Of a DNA stretch of 64,000 nt, positions 21,737 through 32,100 are shown piece by piece; the first letter of the stretch is position 1; the number at the start of each line of letters is the position of its first letter. The DNA comes from Symbiodinium sp. CCMP2592 (taxonomy: Eukaryota; Sar; Dinophyceae; Suessiales; Symbiodiniaceae), in NCBI GenBank assembly GCA_905221615.1, contig CAJNDT010005833.1:288501-352500 (forward strand). The letters run 5' to 3'. Under the pieces are notes generated by a model that saw only the letters and a list, made by a program, of their open reading frames with translations, had not been told where the DNA came from and searched no databases. A program made the position numbers and the translations under genes.

Positions 21737-21882
21737 TGAGACCCACTAAACCCAAAGGGTCCCTCTACACACTACCATGATGGAATTAGGTCCTAAAAGA
21801 CCATCCCTACAATGGTTTTGGGGACCTCATTCCATAATAGCAGTGTATATGGACCCTCTTGGAAACCTTTGTGTACTGCGAA
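21737..21882. mobile_element. Single long inverted repeat
   Basis: CAAAGGGTCCCTCTACACAC ... ATATGGACCCTCTTGG and TGATGGAATTAGGTCC ... GGACCTCATTCCATAA form a nested stem. I saw no second copy in the window. Confidence 0.65.
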
Positions 21883-21907
21883 CCCCATGAACTTATAAAT
21901 CGAAAGC

Positions 21908-21957
21908 CCTCTGTTGCTGTCCTCTTCCCGCACGGCACGACCAGCAGCACAGAACTC
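21908..21957 (-). CDS. Candidate exon (EFCAAGRAVREEDSNR)
   Basis: CGAGAG|GAGTTCTGT (AG|G) starts EFCAAGRAVREEDSNR plus two bases before a GC donor. It looks like a charged helix. Product unknown. Confidence 0.4.
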
Positions 21958-22296
21958 CTCTCGCTCTATTCTGTCTTCATTTAATTGGGACTGTCAGGAT
22001 CTCAGCGAAGCATGTAAACAAAAGCACTAAGTTCAGGCAAGCGGGGTACACGAGGGTATACACAGGCAGGGCGATCTTTATGTGCTTTCAAGGGGCTCAA
22101 GTGCTTTTAGGGGATTACCTCCAACCCCGTTTCGGGCATTCTCAAAACTCTCGAAATCTGTGACAGCTGGCCAGCCCTACGTGACGTTAACACGATACAC
22201 AGCGGTAAACCATCAAACGTAAGAGGAACCCCAGTGTCCGTCCTGCTCGGTAATGACTCCATTGCCGTTGCCATCGAAGAAGAACAGAAGTCCATC

Positions 22297-22402
22297 CTAC
22301 GGTTGATGATAGAAATCCTGCATTACCCATGCTAAGGAGTATACCACAATTCCCATAGTTTAGGGTCCTCAAGGTAATGCAGGATTTATATCATGAACCG
22401 TG
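22297..22402. mobile_element. Inverted-repeat element, family A
   Basis: CTACGGTTGATGATAGAAAT ... GCAGGATTTATATCATGAAC then CGTG, with the family centre TTCCCATAGTTTAGGGTCCT. Confidence 0.85.
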
Positions 22403-22781
22403 TGTCACGGATTCCGGGGCTTTCGCATGTTAGATCGTTTCCTTGCGGCTTGAGGATCTACACGAACTAAAATACGAAATCCTGTGGTGAATCCTTTTAA
22501 TGGAATATGCAAGGAGAACATAAGACTTGGAATAAAGATACAAGAGAATTCAACCGATAGTAACAGAGGTAAGCAAGCCCTTCTTTACGACATTTGCTGC
22601 CAACAACCATACCAGCGGCCATGGCTGCCTTGGCGACGAAGCTCCAGAGCTTTGCGGCCCCCAATGCGCTACCAGGGATGCCCGAATTTCGGGAGCAGCC
22701 GAAGCTCTCGCCGTTCCGATTTCCAGGGGGGCAAGACCCAAGTCGATCTCTGTGCAGGTTCACCGACCTTCCGAGCCACAT

Positions 22782-22950
22782 CTTACTACCCCAGGAAGCC
22801 ACAGAAATAAAGGGTTAGACTTGCCGATTCCGACGAAACTCTAAGAACCCAAAACGTTTACAGGTTAGGTATTGGCCTTTCAAGCTTTCTGAGTCCTACT
22901 AAACTATAAGAACCAAAAAAAATTAAACGCTAGGTATTGGGGATCGAAGA
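22782..22950. mobile_element. Family B element, tandem dimer
   Basis: A diverged B copy (CTTACTACCCCAGGAAGCC...TTAGGTATTGG) is followed directly by a second one lacking its left end (GAGTCCTACTAAACTATAAG...TAGGTATTGGGGATC). Confidence 0.75.
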
Positions 22951-22964
22951 CTTTGTCTTCAACC

Positions 22965-23083
22965 CTAACCCCAAGGGTCCAAGTACCCAAATTATCATAT
23001 ACTCTCCAAAATCCTAACCTACATAACTACTATCCTAGAACCGAGTACTTAATTATTGGGTCCTTTGGACCCTTGGGGGAAAC
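22965..23083. mobile_element. Inverted-repeat element, family P
   Basis: CCCCAAGGGTCCAAGTACCC ... TTGGGTCCTTTGGACCCTTG, with ATCATATACTCTCCAAAATC inside. It follows a B dimer. Confidence 0.8.
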
Positions 23084-23865
23084 CCTAAGCCCGGAAGCCC
23101 CGAGCTCCTGCAGCCGAATCTGGCTAAAGCCTCAGACGACTCGAGTGCCAGCGCTCCGAGCACTTTCGTCCGGCGAGGCATCCGATGTTGCCGAAATCGG
23201 AATGTGTAGTCAGTGTAGTAGATACTTCGGATGCTTTCTGTCCGGAGACCTAGAACCCCAAGCCCTGAACTCTAAACTTAAACCGAGTTACGGTTAAAGC
23301 CGATTGGCTCCGGGTCGACTCTGTTCGCAGAGAACAGAAGTTGTTACCGCGGCGGTTCGTCAAAAGGCTTCCAAGTATTCTGATTATAGTTTTAACATAC
23401 CCCAAACCACTGTTGCGATTACTAAGGCCCCCAAGTCTTGCAGTTGGGTTTAGGGCTCAGGGCTCAGAAAGTTGTTCCTATGTCCCTGTGGATAAAGCAT
23501 TGCTATCCCCAATACTGGCCTTAGTCCCGTGGACCCTGATTCTTGCTAAACCAACCCTAAACTCCCAAACCCCGTGTCAGTTTCGAACACTTGAAACCCA
23601 CCAATATTTTGCATTTCGGACCCTTGAAATTAGGGCCTCTGGTTGAGTATGTGGAGGGCCACCCTAAACTTAAACCCTATAAGGCCCTGACCCCGACAAG
23701 CCAAAAAACACACTCAAGCCCTAAACCCTGCAACCACAAAGCCCTAAGCCAACAAAGAAAGATATAGCAACCCTTGTGCAAACACTCCGCCGTTGCGAAA
23801 AGAACCCTTTCGATGCTTGAACCCTGGTAATACTAGGACAACTTCTCCTGTCAAGGCTCTCGAAC

Positions 23866-23966
23866 TCAGTGGCCCAAAAACCCAAGGTAACAAAAGTTGA
23901 AACTTTCAGATTCGACTACCTTATGAGAACCCCAAAAGCTGAAAAGTTGAGTTAACAGCCAGTAGG
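23866..23966. mobile_element. Inverted-repeat element, family L
   Basis: ACTCAGTGGCCCAAAAACCC begins the copy; AACAAAAGTTGAAACTTTCA and GCTGAAAAGTTGAGTTAACA follow. Confidence 0.75.
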
Positions 23967-24078
23967 CACAAAGCACAGTGGCAGAGAACCCTCAACCCTT
24001 GTCGGTTTAGTCCTCCAGGACCTCCTGGACGAGATTGTCCAGTTCCCTTTCGCTCCTTTGTCTTGTGTCCATAGAATA

Positions 24079-24187
24079 CTGGGAGTTTCCGAAAATTGTG
24101 GGTACCTTCTTTTGGGGTCATTACAATTTGGATCCTACTATTTTGGGTACCATATTAGGGTACCCTATTTTCGGAACTTTCCATATC
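24079..24187. mobile_element. Inverted-repeat element, family E
   Basis: TGGGAGTTTCCGAAAATTGT ... TACCCTATTTTCGGAACTTT then CCA. Confidence 0.75.
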
Positions 24188-24628
24188 TACTTTGGCCTTA
24201 AAGTGGTCCCTACAAAGCTAGGCTTGTTCAACGACATTCATACAGTTTTTTATGGGTGTGCTCTAAGGTTTTTACGGGTTTGGTGAAGATGTTGTTCGGA
24301 GTGTTCTAGGGAATTAGCGGGCTAAAGATAGGGGCCTCAATGACTAAAGTAGGGGTTTGACATATGCTTTAAACTGCCTGTTTAGCGACTCTGTCTGGGG
24401 GGACTTTAAGGTTTACGCAGTATAGCCCAAGCTCTAAACCCTAAACCCTAAAACTCTTCGCGACTTAGGGTCATGAGTTACGGCCTGCGTTGTCAACCTC
24501 AATGCCCGTAGAAACCCTTTCAAGATCTTTAAAGTCACTGTAGAGTTTCGGGCTGGATTCGTTTGAAGAAGGATCCTTTTTAGGTTTCTAGACAGTCGCG
24601 TCGGAGGAGTCCCATGTGCCTATATGAG

Positions 24629-24653
24629 AGGGTTTAGGGTTTAGGGTTTAGGG
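24629..24653. repeat. Short exact TTTAGGG array
   Basis: Three uninterrupted TTTAGGG units. Confidence 0.8.
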
Positions 24654-24843
24654 TCTTGACTGGGACATGTGCCGCATACGATCGAAGCCCTGATGCAGAG
24701 CATGCATGGAGCTGGCTCCAGAAACCCAAAGCCCTAAACAAGACTCGGAGGCTCGAGTGACTTGAGAAGCAAGGCTGCAAATGACCTCATCGAGGTCTTA
24801 ATGGACAAATTTTAACTCGAAAAGCTGGTGTGACCAGAGTTAC

Positions 24844-24960
24844 CTTGTTTTTTTCAAATTCTAATTCCGGCCCAAGCTGCTGAATGGGGAAGTCGAGATC
24901 AAATCCCAGCTGCTCCCTCCGGAGCGCTGTGAGGTCATGAGTGGGGAAGCCGTGGGAGCC
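24844..24960 (-). CDS. Probable 117 nt exon, unknown product
   Basis: Minus strand: TTCAG|GGCTCCCACGGC (AG|G) opens exactly 39 codons and closes at AAG|GTAACT, a classical GT donor, phase 0 at both ends. The peptide starts GSHGFPTHDLTALRREQLGF and ends LEFEKNK. Length, open frame, composition and both splice sites agree, making this one of the best unassigned exons. Because it is phase 0 on both sides it could be skipped or shuffled without a frame change. Confidence 0.55.
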
Positions 24961-25187
24961 CTGAACCCCAACCCTAACTTAGGGTTTAGGGTTTAATCCT
25001 CAACTCCAAACCCCTGAACCCTAAACTTCAAAGCCTGAGGCCCTCAACCCTCAGCCTAATGAACCTCTACAAGGTTCGGGGGGATTTTCGCCCAAGGATT
25101 TGGTGGTTTGGGGCCAAGCACCGGGGGCTGTGGGCTGCCGCTCGGCCTAGTATTCCGGATTTGTGAGTGGCGCCGTCGATACTAGAG

Positions 25188-25262
25188 TTATAATATAAGG
25201 AGCCCTCAAAATAGTAATAGCATAGGTAACAATTTAAGCCCCTATGCCCCTATAATAATAAT
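25188..25262. mobile_element. Family K half-element
   Basis: GGAGCCCTCAAAATAGTAAT then AGCATAGGTAACAATTTAAG and CCCCTATG. Confidence 0.55.
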
Positions 25263-25361
25263 CCTTATACATAGCCCCTATCGACCCCTTTAAAGGAACC
25301 CTCTTCTATGTATTTCGAGGACCACTGCACCCTGAGACCTCCATCCGAAAGCTAAATCGGA

Positions 25362-25451
25362 GTTTCTGAAAATGAGGGGTACCTTATTTTGGGGTAGGGA
25401 TCCTACTGTTTAGGGTACTATATCAGGGTCCCCTATTTTCGGAAACTCCCA
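25362..25451. mobile_element. Inverted-repeat element, family E
   Basis: GGAGTTTCTGAAAATGAGGG ... CCCCTATTTTCGGAAACTCC. AAATC lies directly left and, after one extra base, directly right: a probable 5 bp target duplication. Confidence 0.85.
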
Positions 25452-25629
25452 AATCCCACTCGAAACACCCTTCGTCTGCAAGCCCCAATCCCCGACCTTC
25501 TTGAAACCCTTATAAGACTGATGTAGAACCTCGTGCGGAGCCCGTGTGCAATCCTGTAAGAAACCCTTTTCTACACTTCTAGAACCCTAAAAAGGAACTT
25601 TTTGGGCGCGGGCTTACTGGACCCCTAAA

Positions 25630-25690
25630 CCCTGAATCCTATAACCCTAAACCCTAAACCCCTAAACCCTGAACCCTAAACCCCAAACCC
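25630..25690. repeat. CCCTAAA tract
   Basis: About eight units with small drift (CCCTGAA, CCCCAAA). Confidence 0.8.
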
Positions 25691-26137
25691 TAAGCCCACT
25701 CAAGAACCTCATGCCCCTATAACCCAAACCCTGAACCCTCAACTCTAAACCTAACCCAATAGAAACCTGATGACCCACGTTGTAGTACTTTCTCTCGTCT
25801 GCTACCAGATCCCTGAACCGCTTATAACAAGCATACTAAGCATTATTGTTACTATGATTCTCACCAGTCTCCATAGTATTCTGTCTGGTGCGATAATCCC
25901 CACTAATGGTCTCCATCCATAATCCAGGCCCTATTCCGTACTAAGTACTAAGAACATAAGGGTACCCTTTTTCCCACTGTAGGGCTTTACGAAGGGAGCC
26001 CGACAACAAAAAGGGCAAAAGGCTTCTACTCAGGAACATAGCCATACTGCTGATGGTCAAAATCCTGCATTACCCATTATGTGGAAGATACCATAATTCC
26101 CATAGTTTAGGGTCCTTAAGGTCATGCAGGATTTTGT

Positions 26138-26345
26138 CTTACTACCCCAATAAGCCACAGGAATAGAAGGTTAAACTTTCCGATTCCTACTAAACTACAA
26201 GAACTCCAAAAGCTTAAAGTAAAAGCCAGAAAGTTGGAATATGATTATCCTAACCTTTCTATGGTAAACTATAGGGTATCCTACCAAGAAACCATATTCC
26301 AACTTTCTGGAGTTCCCTTTAAAGGTTAGGTATTGGGGAGACAAG
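26138..26345. mobile_element. Family B element inserted in family A
   Basis: CTTACTACCCCAATAAGCC ... GGTTAGGTATTGGGGAGACAAG. The copy is twice the usual 100 bp because a family C element sits inside it. Confidence 0.85.
26219..26317. mobile_element. Family C element inserted in family B
   Basis: GTAAAAGCCAGAAAGTTGGA ... CCAACTTTCTGGAGTTCCC. TTAAA flanks both ends and fits the uninterrupted B sequence (GTTTAAAGG), so it is probably a 5 bp target duplication. Confidence 0.85.
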
Positions 26346-26389
26346 TTGTCCATCAACAGTAGTATTGGTATCCTAAGCCTCCCGGGGGC

Positions 26390-26433
26390 CTCATGGCTGC
26401 GTTCACGGCCGGGTCCGACAGAGCTGACGACAC
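26390..26433 (-). CDS. Candidate exon (VSSALSDPAVNAAM)
   Basis: CCCAG|GTGTCGTCA (AG|G) gives VSSALSDPAVNAAM plus AG before a GC donor (AG|GCCCCC). Alanine-rich helix; not recognised. Confidence 0.4.
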
Positions 26434-26647
26434 CTGGGCGGTACGCGCCCTGCCCCGTTTAGAAGTTAGGGTTAGGGCTTAGGAGTTAGGATTAGGGTTT
26501 AGAGGGTTTTGAAGTTAGGATTAGGGCCGGAGTTTTGAGAACTTGTGTTTTTGGGCTTGTGATTTTGCAGTTTCGCTGGGCTGGGCCGGGGGACTGGCTG
26601 GGCTGAGAAGCGAGGGGCTGGGGCTGGCTTCGGCTGGGCTGGTAGAT

Positions 26648-26750
26648 CTTACTACCCCAATAAGCCACAGGAATAGAAGGTTAAGCTTTCCGATTCCTAC
26701 TAAACTATAAGATCTCAAAAAGTTTAAAGGTTAGGTATTGGGGATCTAAG
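26648..26750. mobile_element. Family B element, intact
   Basis: CTTACTACCCCAATAAGCCA to GGTATTGGGGATCTAAG. AGAT is present immediately before (26,644-26,647) and after (26,751-26,754), a clear 4 bp target duplication. Confidence 0.9.
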
Positions 26751-26784
26751 AGATGGACTGCTGGGAGGCTGGTCTGGTCTGGCC

Positions 26785-26856
26785 ACATTTAATAGAAATT
26801 CCGAACTAATGAATATGGAATTCGAAGGGAAATTCACACAATTTCTATTTAACCGG
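26785..26856. repeat. Small inverted repeat
   Basis: TTTAATAGAAATT and AATTTCTATTTAA form the arms of a roughly 70 bp palindrome that is not one of the numbered families. Confidence 0.6.
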
Positions 26857-27164
26857 CTCTTGAGGGTTTAGGGTTTAAGCTTAGAGTTTACGATTTAGGG
26901 TTTGGGGTTTAGGATTTAGGGTTTAAGGTTCAGGATTTGGGATTTAAGGTCTGGGGTTTAGGATTAGGGCCTGCTTAAGGTTTAGGATTACGGGGACCCT
27001 TGGGAATATATACCCTCTCAGTAAAGAGAGCCAGAAGTAGACATAAGGAGAGCCAGAAGTATGGGTAAGAAGTGTCCCCTCTTCGGTGTCTCCCTGATAC
27101 TACCTACGCCCCGTGATCAATGTCAATGCCTTCGTATGCATGGATGACCTGTGTATAAACTTGC

Positions 27165-27169
27165 ACGCG

Positions 27170-27204
<35 letters not shown>
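27165..27204. repeat. CG/CA microsatellite
   Basis: GCACGCGCACGCGCGCACAC followed by a CA run. A second short CA run lies at about 27,383-27,402. Confidence 0.9.
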
Positions 27205-27455
27205 TTGGGGTTTAGAGCTTCAGGGCTGAGATGGTAGCAGTGCTCTTAGCAGGATTCTAGAAGCATCTCAGAAAGGCCTTCTAACTTCATGGGACCATGT
27301 TTCTATGACGAAAATTCATGGGATCATTTTAATGTGTGCATCGGACTGTCTCACACATGATCAAGTCCACCCTCTAGAAGCACACACACACACACACACA
27401 CAGTTGCCCTGTTGACAACCTAGAAACTTCCTGAGATCCAGAGTTTGAGGCTTAC

Positions 27456-27561
27456 CTTGTCGGGTTTGCACTCAGGGCTTGCTGATTCCTCGCTTCCGGT
27501 TCCTTTTTCGGGCTTCCCACTACTCAGCTCTGCACCGGCTTTGGTGTTGAGGGGCTTGGGT
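27456..27561 (-). CDS. Probable exon, charged linker
   Basis: Minus strand: TTGGAAG|ACCCAAGCC to GACAAG|GTAAGC (GT donor). It gives one base plus 35 codons beginning PKPLNTKAGAELSSGKPEKG and ending ECKPDK. The composition (K, E, S, G, P) is that of a disordered linker. The acceptor is AG|A, less usual here. The plus strand is also open, but lacks a comparable donor. Confidence 0.45.
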
Positions 27562-27587
27562 CTTCCAAGATAGAGACCTAAAGCCCA

Positions 27588-27645
27588 GTTTAGGGTTTAG
27601 GGGTTTAGGGTTTAGGGTAACCCTAAACCCTAAACCCTAAATCCC
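27588..27645. repeat. Head-to-head TTTAGGG/CCCTAAA junction
   Basis: TTTAGGG-type units run up to GGGTTTAGGGT and switch at AACCCTAAACCC into CCCTAAA units, about three on each side. Confidence 0.8.
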
Positions 27646-27677
27646 TGAAACAGCCAAAACACCAAAACACCGATCAG

Positions 27678-27751
27678 GCTGGACGTTCTGGCGCCTCAAC
27701 AAGTACAAGCACCGCTCCATTTCCTTCGAGGACCAATGGATGTACGTCTGA
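27678..27751 (+). CDS. Terminal exon with stop, plus strand
   Basis: CGATCAG|GCTGGACGTTC (AG|G) opens two bases plus 23 codons, WTFWRLNKYKHRSISFEDQW then MYV, and a TGA stop at 27,749-27,751. The density of aromatic and basic residues, the clean acceptor and the stop directly followed by non-coding repeats make this a convincing 3' exon. I do not recognise the family. Its upstream exons must lie on the plus strand below 27,678. Confidence 0.6.
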
Positions 27752-27977
27752 AGTATTTCGGATAGAACAAATGCCAGGAAGAAAAACAAAGGAGTCCCTG
27801 CACTACTCATCCCCAATGCAGACCAAACAAGGCCTTATGAACACCAGAAAACCGTGAAGTGCCCTACAAACCGGCATAGAAACTACAGCTAAACGACGCA
27901 TGATCAACGCTCAGAGCCCTGAAGCCTAAACCGCCATTTTCCACGACTCCGCGACCTCCGAAGCTCCTTCTGCTCAG

Positions 27978-28087
27978 GTGGAGCAGCCTGCATGGAAATG
28001 CCCCTCCACCACCCGGAGCTTCGAATCGTGCGCAAGAAACAGAGGCAGAGGCCCAGCTCAAGGTGGGAGTTCACCGGCATCCTCATC
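27978..28087 (+). CDS. Internal exon, plus strand
   Basis: TGCTCAG|GTGGAGCAGCC (AG|G) gives two bases plus 36 codons and closes at ATC|GTAAGC, a classical donor. The peptide contains MEMPLHHPELRIVRKKQRQR and ends WEFTGILI. The frame was chosen because it alone runs open to the GTAAGC donor. Two minus-strand frames are open too, but lack a matching splice pair. Unknown protein. Confidence 0.55.
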
Positions 28088-28542
28088 GTAAGCCTCAGCC
28101 CTTAGACCTTGGAACCCTGATACTAAACCCCAAAACCTAAACCCCAAAATCCTATCCCCTAAACCCTAAACCCTGAACCCCAAATCCTAAACTAACCTGA
28201 AAAACACCTCGCACTCCAAAGTTTGAAACTCCAGGATCGACTCGGGGGCCTTGGGAGACACATATTTCTTGCAGGGCCCTGATGTTCTTTGCTTCCTTTC
28301 GTGTATGATACTGTATAATATTAATGTATTTAGGGTTTAGGGTTTGGGGTTTGGGACGTTGCGTTGTGCAACCAGACTGCGCTGGCAGCAGGTTTTAAGC
28401 TGAGCGTAACTAGGGTTTAACTACAGGCTGCGAGTGTGGGAGCCAATGCAAGTCCTGGTCTATTGATGGGACAGCACCTTTGTTTCATGTTGTTTCCATG
28501 CTTCTCCGTGCAGAGGCTAAAACTATCTGACCGATCTAAACG

Positions 28543-28752
28543 TCACCTCGCTTCACGACAGGTCGTTGCACTATCGACGTACTGCTCCGCCACTGCTCTT
28601 GGTATTCCATTTTCCAAATTACATACTGTTACACTGCTCATGTCCATGTATTTCAAGATGCTGAACCGGAACACGCACACCTTGACGTCTGGAACAAAGT
28701 GCCCGAAGGACTGTACAGTGTGTGGGGCACCGTGCCGCTCACGGAACTAGCC
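28543..28752 (-). CDS. Open minus-strand segment, possible exon
   Basis: A stop-to-stop frame of 68 codons containing HGAPHTVQSFGHFVPDVK and FRFSILKYMDMSSVTVCNLE. GTCAAG|GTGTGC inside it would be a good GT donor after VPDVK. A plus-strand frame of about 100 codons overlaps it. The region is free of telomere-type repeats, so one strand is probably coding. Confidence 0.35.
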
Positions 28753-28785
28753 GTGTCGCGGCATCAAAACTGCATGTAATCACAG

Positions 28786-28918
28786 GTCCCACCGCCAGAA
28801 GTTCGACAACACCTACTGGCAACAGTTCGTTGCGGAGATCCGGCGTCCAGGTCCCAAGATTGTCCTGAGCAGTGCCACGAAAGCAAGGTTCAGGGCCAAA
28901 GCCGTCTTCTTACATTAA
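28786..28918 (+). CDS. Plus-strand exon ending in a stop
   Basis: ATCACAG|GTCCCACCGC (AG|G) opens one base plus 43 codons, beginning SHRQKFDNTYWQQFVAEIRR, to a TAA at 28,916-28,918. It may instead end earlier at a GT donor (CCAG|GTCCC) after RRP. The phase does not join directly to the exon at 27,978, so an exon between them is missing or they belong to different genes. Confidence 0.5.
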
Positions 28919-29134
28919 AACTTAAGCCCGCCTAAGCCCCTATACCAAAAATTGCCTTAACCCAGAAAGCCTGCCTTTTTAGGGATCCTTAATTAATATG
29001 ATGTCCTTATATATATATATATATATATATGTAAGTCCAAATTAAGGTAATCACTACAACGAAACTTCAATGCGAGGTGTCTCTGCACCCGGGGCGAAAA
29101 GCACCCGAAGCTGCTCTGAAGTCACGGCCGAAAT

Positions 29135-29159
29135 CTAACACCTGCACAGCCCCCGGGGT
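29135..29159 (-). CDS. RAB1: Tentative last Rab exon ending CxC
   Basis: GCACAG|ACCCCGGGG completes an arginine codon, then PRGLCRC and TAG. A terminal CxC is a known prenylation motif of Rab proteins. The phase fits the previous exon, but the acceptor is AG|A and the segment is only 25 nt. Confidence 0.33.
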
Positions 29160-32100
29160 CTGTGCACCCATCCAGCATCTACTTGAACCTCAAAGGGGTT
29201 CCGTTGTAGGTACTGTAGGTATACAGTAATTTTGGTGCAGGGAATCCTCATTAAACTTTCCGATTCCTACTAAACTATAAGAGCTCAAAAAGTTTAAAGG
29301 TTATGTATTGGGGATCTAAGTATATTCGAGCATGAACCCAGCCCTGGCCTGCAACCTCAGCGGAAAGGAAAAGAAGCTCTGAACCCAAATGCGAGCTGCA
29401 GAACATCAGGTGCCCTAATAAGAAATACCTGAGTAGTATCATCCTTCTTCCAAAAATCCGTTCAAGAGGGTCTTGTATAAGCCTACATGGTATTCTCCTT
29501 TTTAGAGTCTTCCAAGGGGCCATTTAGGAGGGACCCACAGCTTTCAGTCAGAAGTCCCAAACTCGCCACTCTCCCCGGGCAGCGTGCCTCGTCGGGGTGC
29601 TCGATGGAGGAGCTTCCTTTGAGACCCGGTCTTTGATCTCCTGCCAATTTTTTGAAGTATGCAGGGTTCCTTATTAATTTATCTTAATTCCTACATATCT
29701 ACTTTCAGGCCACAGCATCCACTTGCCAAGATTTTGAATTATCTAGGCTTACTACCCCAATAAGCCACAGGAATAGAAGGTTAAACTTTCCGGTTCCTAC
29801 TAAACTATAAGAACCCAAACAGTTTAAAGGTTAGGTATTGGGGATCTAAGTAGGGTTCCTTAATCTATCTCAATTCCTACATATGTACTTTCAGGCCACA
29901 GCATACACTTTGTATTGGGGGCCTGCTGTGCATGGAGGTGCTGGTAGCAGTCGGGGTACTTCTTTTGTGTTGCATTGCCTGTTGTCATCCTGAATCGTCG
30001 TCGCTGTCGTCATCGTGGCAGCACGCATTGTCGTCGTCGTCGCGAGGGACTTGTTGTTGTCTCGGTCGCGGTCGTGGTCGTCTTGGCTGTCTGAGTCGTC
30101 ATCAGCAGTACTTGCCAATGGTGCTCGAATCTGTGCTTGGGATCATTCTAGATGTTTGTTGGTCCAGAGTATCTCGTGCTCGATCAGCATTGCTACACAA
30201 TCACTGCTCGGCTAGTGTCATGATACGTTTGGGTTTTTCGGCTTCTGAGGAATAGCTGGCAACCTTAATCACTGTAAGCTGCAAACCCTAGGCCCTAAAC
30301 TAGGCCCTAAATCCCAATCCTCAACCCCTGACAGGGCTGAGCATTTAGCAGCTTTTGGGGATCAGTCGTTCGGGCTTTGTGGCACAGGCTTCAGCCACGC
30401 CGACAAACGTTAAACCCTGAACATCACCCAAGTTCCCTAAGCCCCAAAACCCTAAACCCAAACCTATGCCCTGAATTCTCAACTCAAGATCCCCGGCTGT
30501 GACCAGGCCTTGGCCATCTGCGTGAAGGCCTCGTCGACGTTGTGGGCATGTTTGGCGCTGGTTTCCAAGTATCCTTCGAGGGTGTGTGCGGCGAAGACCC
30601 AGGCGGTATCGACCTACCTAGACATGGCCAGCACTGCAGTGCTTTGTTTTGGATGGCGGATGGTACGGATAGTGCCTTTCAAAAGTTCTGGATGTGACGT
30701 AGGTAAGATCTCTATACCATGAATATGGTGTAAGACCACAAGGAAAGCCTACTACGAAGCATTGCGACCCCTGTTTGACCCACAAGTCTCAAGCCAAACC
30801 ACCAAAACAAAACCAAAACCAGTGAACCTCCGACAGGATCTAGGTTACCGGGCTCCGATTTTCGGATTGAAGGTTTGTTTCGGCCCGGCTCAGGATTTAG
30901 GCTTTTAGGCGGCTTCGAAGGTCGACTCATGCAAAACCCGCGCACTTGAACAGACTAGTCCTCTAACATGGTCCTCGGATTCCAAGCCTGAAATCTTAGG
31001 ATACTTACCTTTGGTTGGTAGGGAGTGGAAGAATGGTAGGAATAGTAGTTATAATTGTACCCCATTCCTCCATTCCCTACTAACCAAAGGTAAGGATAGG
31101 GTAACATAGGGCTTCATGCAGGGGGCGGTAAAGAATCACAAGTGGATTCGGGGTATTACATTCTAATAACCAGTATCTTTGAATAGAGGTATACACGGGA
31201 CCGACACGAAACCATAACCCTTAAACATCCACCGGACACGAGATTTAGTCTTCGGATTTTCTGCCAGCGGAGAGGCTTAGCCCGAGCTCGTCTGCAAGCT
31301 CACGAGCCTTGTGCGACTGCAGGAGCTGTGGCGTCTTGCTTTTAAGGTTTACAGTAGAAGCCCAAAAGTTGGAAACCCACTAGCCTCAGTCCTTAAGAGT
31401 AATGTATAGGGAATCCCAGCACTATTTGGCCTTAATCCGGTTTCCAACTTTATGGGGTGTACTGTAATGGTCTAAGCTTTAAGGATGTAGGATTTAGGGT
31501 TTGAAGAAGCCCACAGAACACCCCAGACAGCAGGGATTCAATATGAGGGCCGAACTATTTTGGGGCTCCGTATTGAAGGGAGAGTATAACATACATCAAA
31601 ACCCAAGTCAAACTATTGCGGCCCCTACAAAAAGCCATTCAAAGAGTAGTCTGCAGGAGCTGAAGCCTGTAAAAATTAGGCACTTGGACCCTCTGCTGTC
31701 GACCCAAAACTCTAAACTCTAAAACCCTGCTACCGGGGTGACGAGTTTCAGCAGCGAGTCAAACCCTCTTAACCACCCCGAGAAAACCTAGTAAAAGCCT
31801 ACACGGACAAGATCAAACCTCGACATTAAAACTGTGTAAGCCAAAATAAAACACTGCAAACACCAAGAACACCATAGGGAGAGTCACGAGTTTAGAGGGG
31901 CGATTGTGGTTCAGAACCCTAAACCCTACAACGAAACCCCACCTCGTCGTAGGTGACTGCTCGCTTGGAAGCCATATCCTGGGTTTCCGGGTGGGTTTGA
32001 AGGCTTAGTGTCACCAGGTTTACTATGGCTTGACAGGGTTTAATGGGATTTATAGGCAGGGTTGTTCAGGGCTCAAAAGTCTTAAGCTCCATGGGCTTAG

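Larger units (their letters stand above)
26048..26362. mobile_element. Family A element carrying nested insertions
   Basis: The left arm TGATGGTCAAAATCCTGCAT starts the element, and the right arm is split: GGATTTTGT before and CCATCAACAGTAG after a family B element. TTGT occurs on both sides of the B element (26,134-26,137 and 26,346-26,349) as its target duplication. Confidence 0.85.

Noticed and set aside
22484-22818. Four overlapping frames on both strands
   Set aside because: The GC-rich block may contain an exon, but all frames look equally plausible and no one splice pair stands out.
29891-30118. Asp/Thr-rich minus-strand frame
   Set aside because: Arises from the GTC-type trinucleotide tract within a Rab intron.
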